A DNA stretch of 64,000 bases from Heterobilharzia americana (taxonomy: Eukaryota; Platyhelminthes; Trematoda; Strigeidida; Schistosomatidae). Below are positions 62,132 through 64,000 of the stretch, one piece after another. Position 1 is the first letter of the stretch; each line of letters opens with the position of its first letter. The stretch covers positions 59,961,257 through 60,025,256 of the forward strand of contig OX104128.1 of the NCBI GenBank assembly GCA_944470555.2. The letters are read 5' to 3'. The notes beneath the pieces were generated by a model that was not told where the DNA came from, ran no database searches, and was given only the letters and a program-made list of their open reading frames with translations. The position numbers and the translations under genes were made by a program.

Positions 62132-63472
62132 GTCCGTTAATGATGAATTAACTGGGAAATTTGTAGACAGTGGACAATTCGATGATAATTGTAGTAGAAA
62201 TGGATTTGTATTTGATGCTGTAAGAAGATTTGACGGTTGAATAAATGATGAATAATTCAAGAGATTTTTATTCGAAGATAACATATTAGCATGATTATTA
62301 CTGTTATTTAGAGATGTATTTGTTAATGATACAGGGAATGCTGGAAATCCGGTAAGTTTATTTTGACAATTCCCTAGACCTGAGATTATCTCTTCAGATA
62401 GTGAATGGCTTGGAGTGATACTTCTCTTAGTCGGTTGAAGAGAACACGGTATAGATGATGAATCATATGGAGGAGATAGAATTGGTGGAAAGTTATTTGA
62501 ATTAGACATACGTTGATTACTGCCGAATAGGCATGTTGTCTGTTGAAGTGAATCTAAGGCAATATTTGCTGTACGCCAGGGATCGATTGTATTCGTTTGA
62601 CTGCCAGGTAAGGCAGTGAATGGCCAACAACCACTAGCCATTAAAGCTGATAGAATTATTGGATTCATATAAGCTGGATATGGTGGTAGACCGATAGGTA
62701 GAGTTGGATTCGGAGATGATGATGATGACGATGACGATGATGATGACGACGGTGATTGGGTATGTTGATTATCGTGCAGTGTAGCAGTTGATGATAAGCC
62801 TGAGTCATTCTCCGTTTCATGACTAGCGTGATTATGAGGTTGTGTATGCTGTCGATTCCTGTGATGGTGGTGATGATGATGATTCTGGTGACTGGGCATG
62901 GTTCTGTTATTGTCATTATTATTATTATTATTACCAGTTGAAATAGGCATGCTTATAGGATCAAGTACAGAGGAGGACGTCGTCACTTGCGGTGAATAAT
63001 TCCCATTGACTGGGAAATAGGCACAATCCCATTTGTCAGTTGAATCATCTTCATAGTGATAACGTTTATAGTCACTAGTTAAAAGTGACAACTCACAACT
63101 GGAATGACGTTTACGACTTCGGCGTAATAGACGTTGGGGCTTCTTGTCATAGTCAGATTCATTAGTGTTATTCACATTATTAACACCAACAGTACAGGCA
63201 GCAGTAGTAGTAGTAGTAGCATTAGGATTAATCATAGAACCAGAATTACAACATATTTCTGGAGAGTAAGATGAATTTGGTCGAATGTATAAACTTCTTC
63301 CTTCATCCTTCTTCATCTCACTTTGCTCTGCACTCTCTTCTGTGCTATCATATCTACTAAATAGATGACGATTATTATCCTCGAGTATAACTGAATTTTT
63401 AACCTCTGAATTCGATATTGTTATAACTGGTGTACCTGATAGACAGTTTCCATCACCTTCATTTGTTACATA
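60781..63472 (-). CDS. TALE-class homeodomain protein, large internal exon (5' partial gene)
   Basis: Acceptor 'ttttgtttattttaccag' with AG at 63474-63473; the frame is open from the splice site (YVTNEGDGNCLSG, then ISNSEVKNSVILEDNN) and ends one base before the donor GTAAGT at 60780. Residues 1-897 of the visible product. The first in-frame ATG (63316, residue 53) could be a start, but the open frame and acceptor before it argue for an internal exon. The sequence is low-complexity: basic patch RLLRRSRKRH (about 114-123, possible nuclear signal), His run (198-204), Ser run (242-253), Asn run of 18 encoded by an ATT/ATTA tract (448-465), Ala run (near 685-697) and an Asp/Glu-rich segment (801-845). 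I find no MEIS or PBC domain. The Pro/hydrophobic blocks (LPPYPAYMNPIILSALMASG; GLFPYNLPGRHPPIPPLFNP) may be protein-contact motifs. Confidence 0.85.
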
Positions 63473-64000
63473 CTGGTAAAATAAACAAAATCGAGAAAGA
63501 AAAAGAAATCAGCTGATTTAAACAAGAATCTGACAGTTTTTAAAAGTCTTCTTTTTAAAATCCAGATATCAACCATGGCTGAGTGAATTTAAAGGCTACC
63601 CTAGCAACACCCAAAATCGCCATTCAGACCACTGTATTTACTGAAAATCTACCTTTTCAGCCCGAAATGAATAAACCTAACTGGTTACTTTGATCTTTCC
63701 TAATGTGGACTTTAAAGTCACCCCCATGGTCTGCTTTATGCTCACCTATCAACGCCCAGAATTAGTGATTCCACTAGCCATAATATTGCTGATTTATGTG
63801 ATTGTAGCTCTGAGTGACTTTAAAGTCACTCTAATAACAATTGAAATAACCAATTTGACTACTTTATTTGATGAAAATCTGACTTGCTAGCACAAATCCT
63901 TGCTAGGTTGACCTTTGAAGGCAACACAGGTAACCAATTGTTCTATTTATTTGATGCAAAACTAACTTCCCGGATAGAATACTGAAATCTGATTGGTTAT
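63473..64000. other. Upstream intron with MITE-like repeats
   Basis: Two or three related units share 'tgaaataaccaatttgact' or 'ctgattggttat' and 'tgactttaaagtcactct', a self-complementary GTGACTTTAAAGTCAC-like core. The same pieces occur singly at 25875-25925, 51468-51510, 56378-56427 and 57005-57053. No exon is recognisable here; the frame at 63690-63890 runs through the repeats. Confidence 0.45.

Overview
The window looks like a trematode flatworm genome, most likely a schistosome. The reasons are AT-rich DNA crowded with short tRNA-headed SINEs, several carrying the schistosome type of hammerhead ribozyme; fragments of RTE-like and CR1-like non-LTR retrotransposons and of Penelope-like elements; very long microsatellites; and one gene with a ~21 kb intron. 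The species cannot be decided from the sequence. There are no bacterial features.

The only gene I can support is on the minus strand. An internal exon (60781-63472) and the terminal coding exon (38177-39801) join through a GT-AG intron (39802-60780) in matching phase, giving 1,438 codons before the stop. The product is a large, low-complexity, nuclear-type protein with a TALE-class homeodomain encoded wholly in the last exon. The 5' end of the gene lies beyond base 64000, and the first downstream poly(A) hexamer is at 36955-36960. Everything else is intergenic or intronic and made of repeats.

Repeat names used here. SINE-A: tRNA-like head, a hammerhead of the form CTGAGGA..GAAA, and a 3' end reading ..aaatccccacaaac. 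SINE-B: Sm-alpha-like, hammerhead followed by 'tggattccactgctagcc'. SINE-C and SINE-D: two further tRNA-headed families. RTE copies (a)-(e): one non-LTR family at 5.3-7.2 kb (+), 10.4-12.1 kb (+), 20.6-21.8 kb (-), 28.7-29.4 kb (-) and 30.85-31.4 kb (-).

Layout. 0-36 kb is intergenic mosaic: a duplicated 850-bp unclassified repeat, the RTE copies with their microsatellites, a CR1-like fragment, two oppositely oriented Penelope-like pieces, an LTR-element gag fragment and many SINEs. 36.9-38.2 kb is the probable 3' UTR. 38.2-63.5 kb is the gene; its intron holds more SINEs, three further retroelement remnants and SINE-poor stretches.

Three observations stand out. (1) SINE-A repeatedly occurs as a head-to-head inverted dimer, four of them flanked by 10-14 bp target-site duplications, so the dimer inserted as one unit. 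In two of them both arms carry a hammerhead. (2) Copies of the RTE element differ at one position by huge arrays of different tetranucleotides (87 TGGC; about 256 TTAG; about 43 TGAC), while 1.1 kb of two copies is almost identical. (3) Two distant large ORFs are one homeobox gene.
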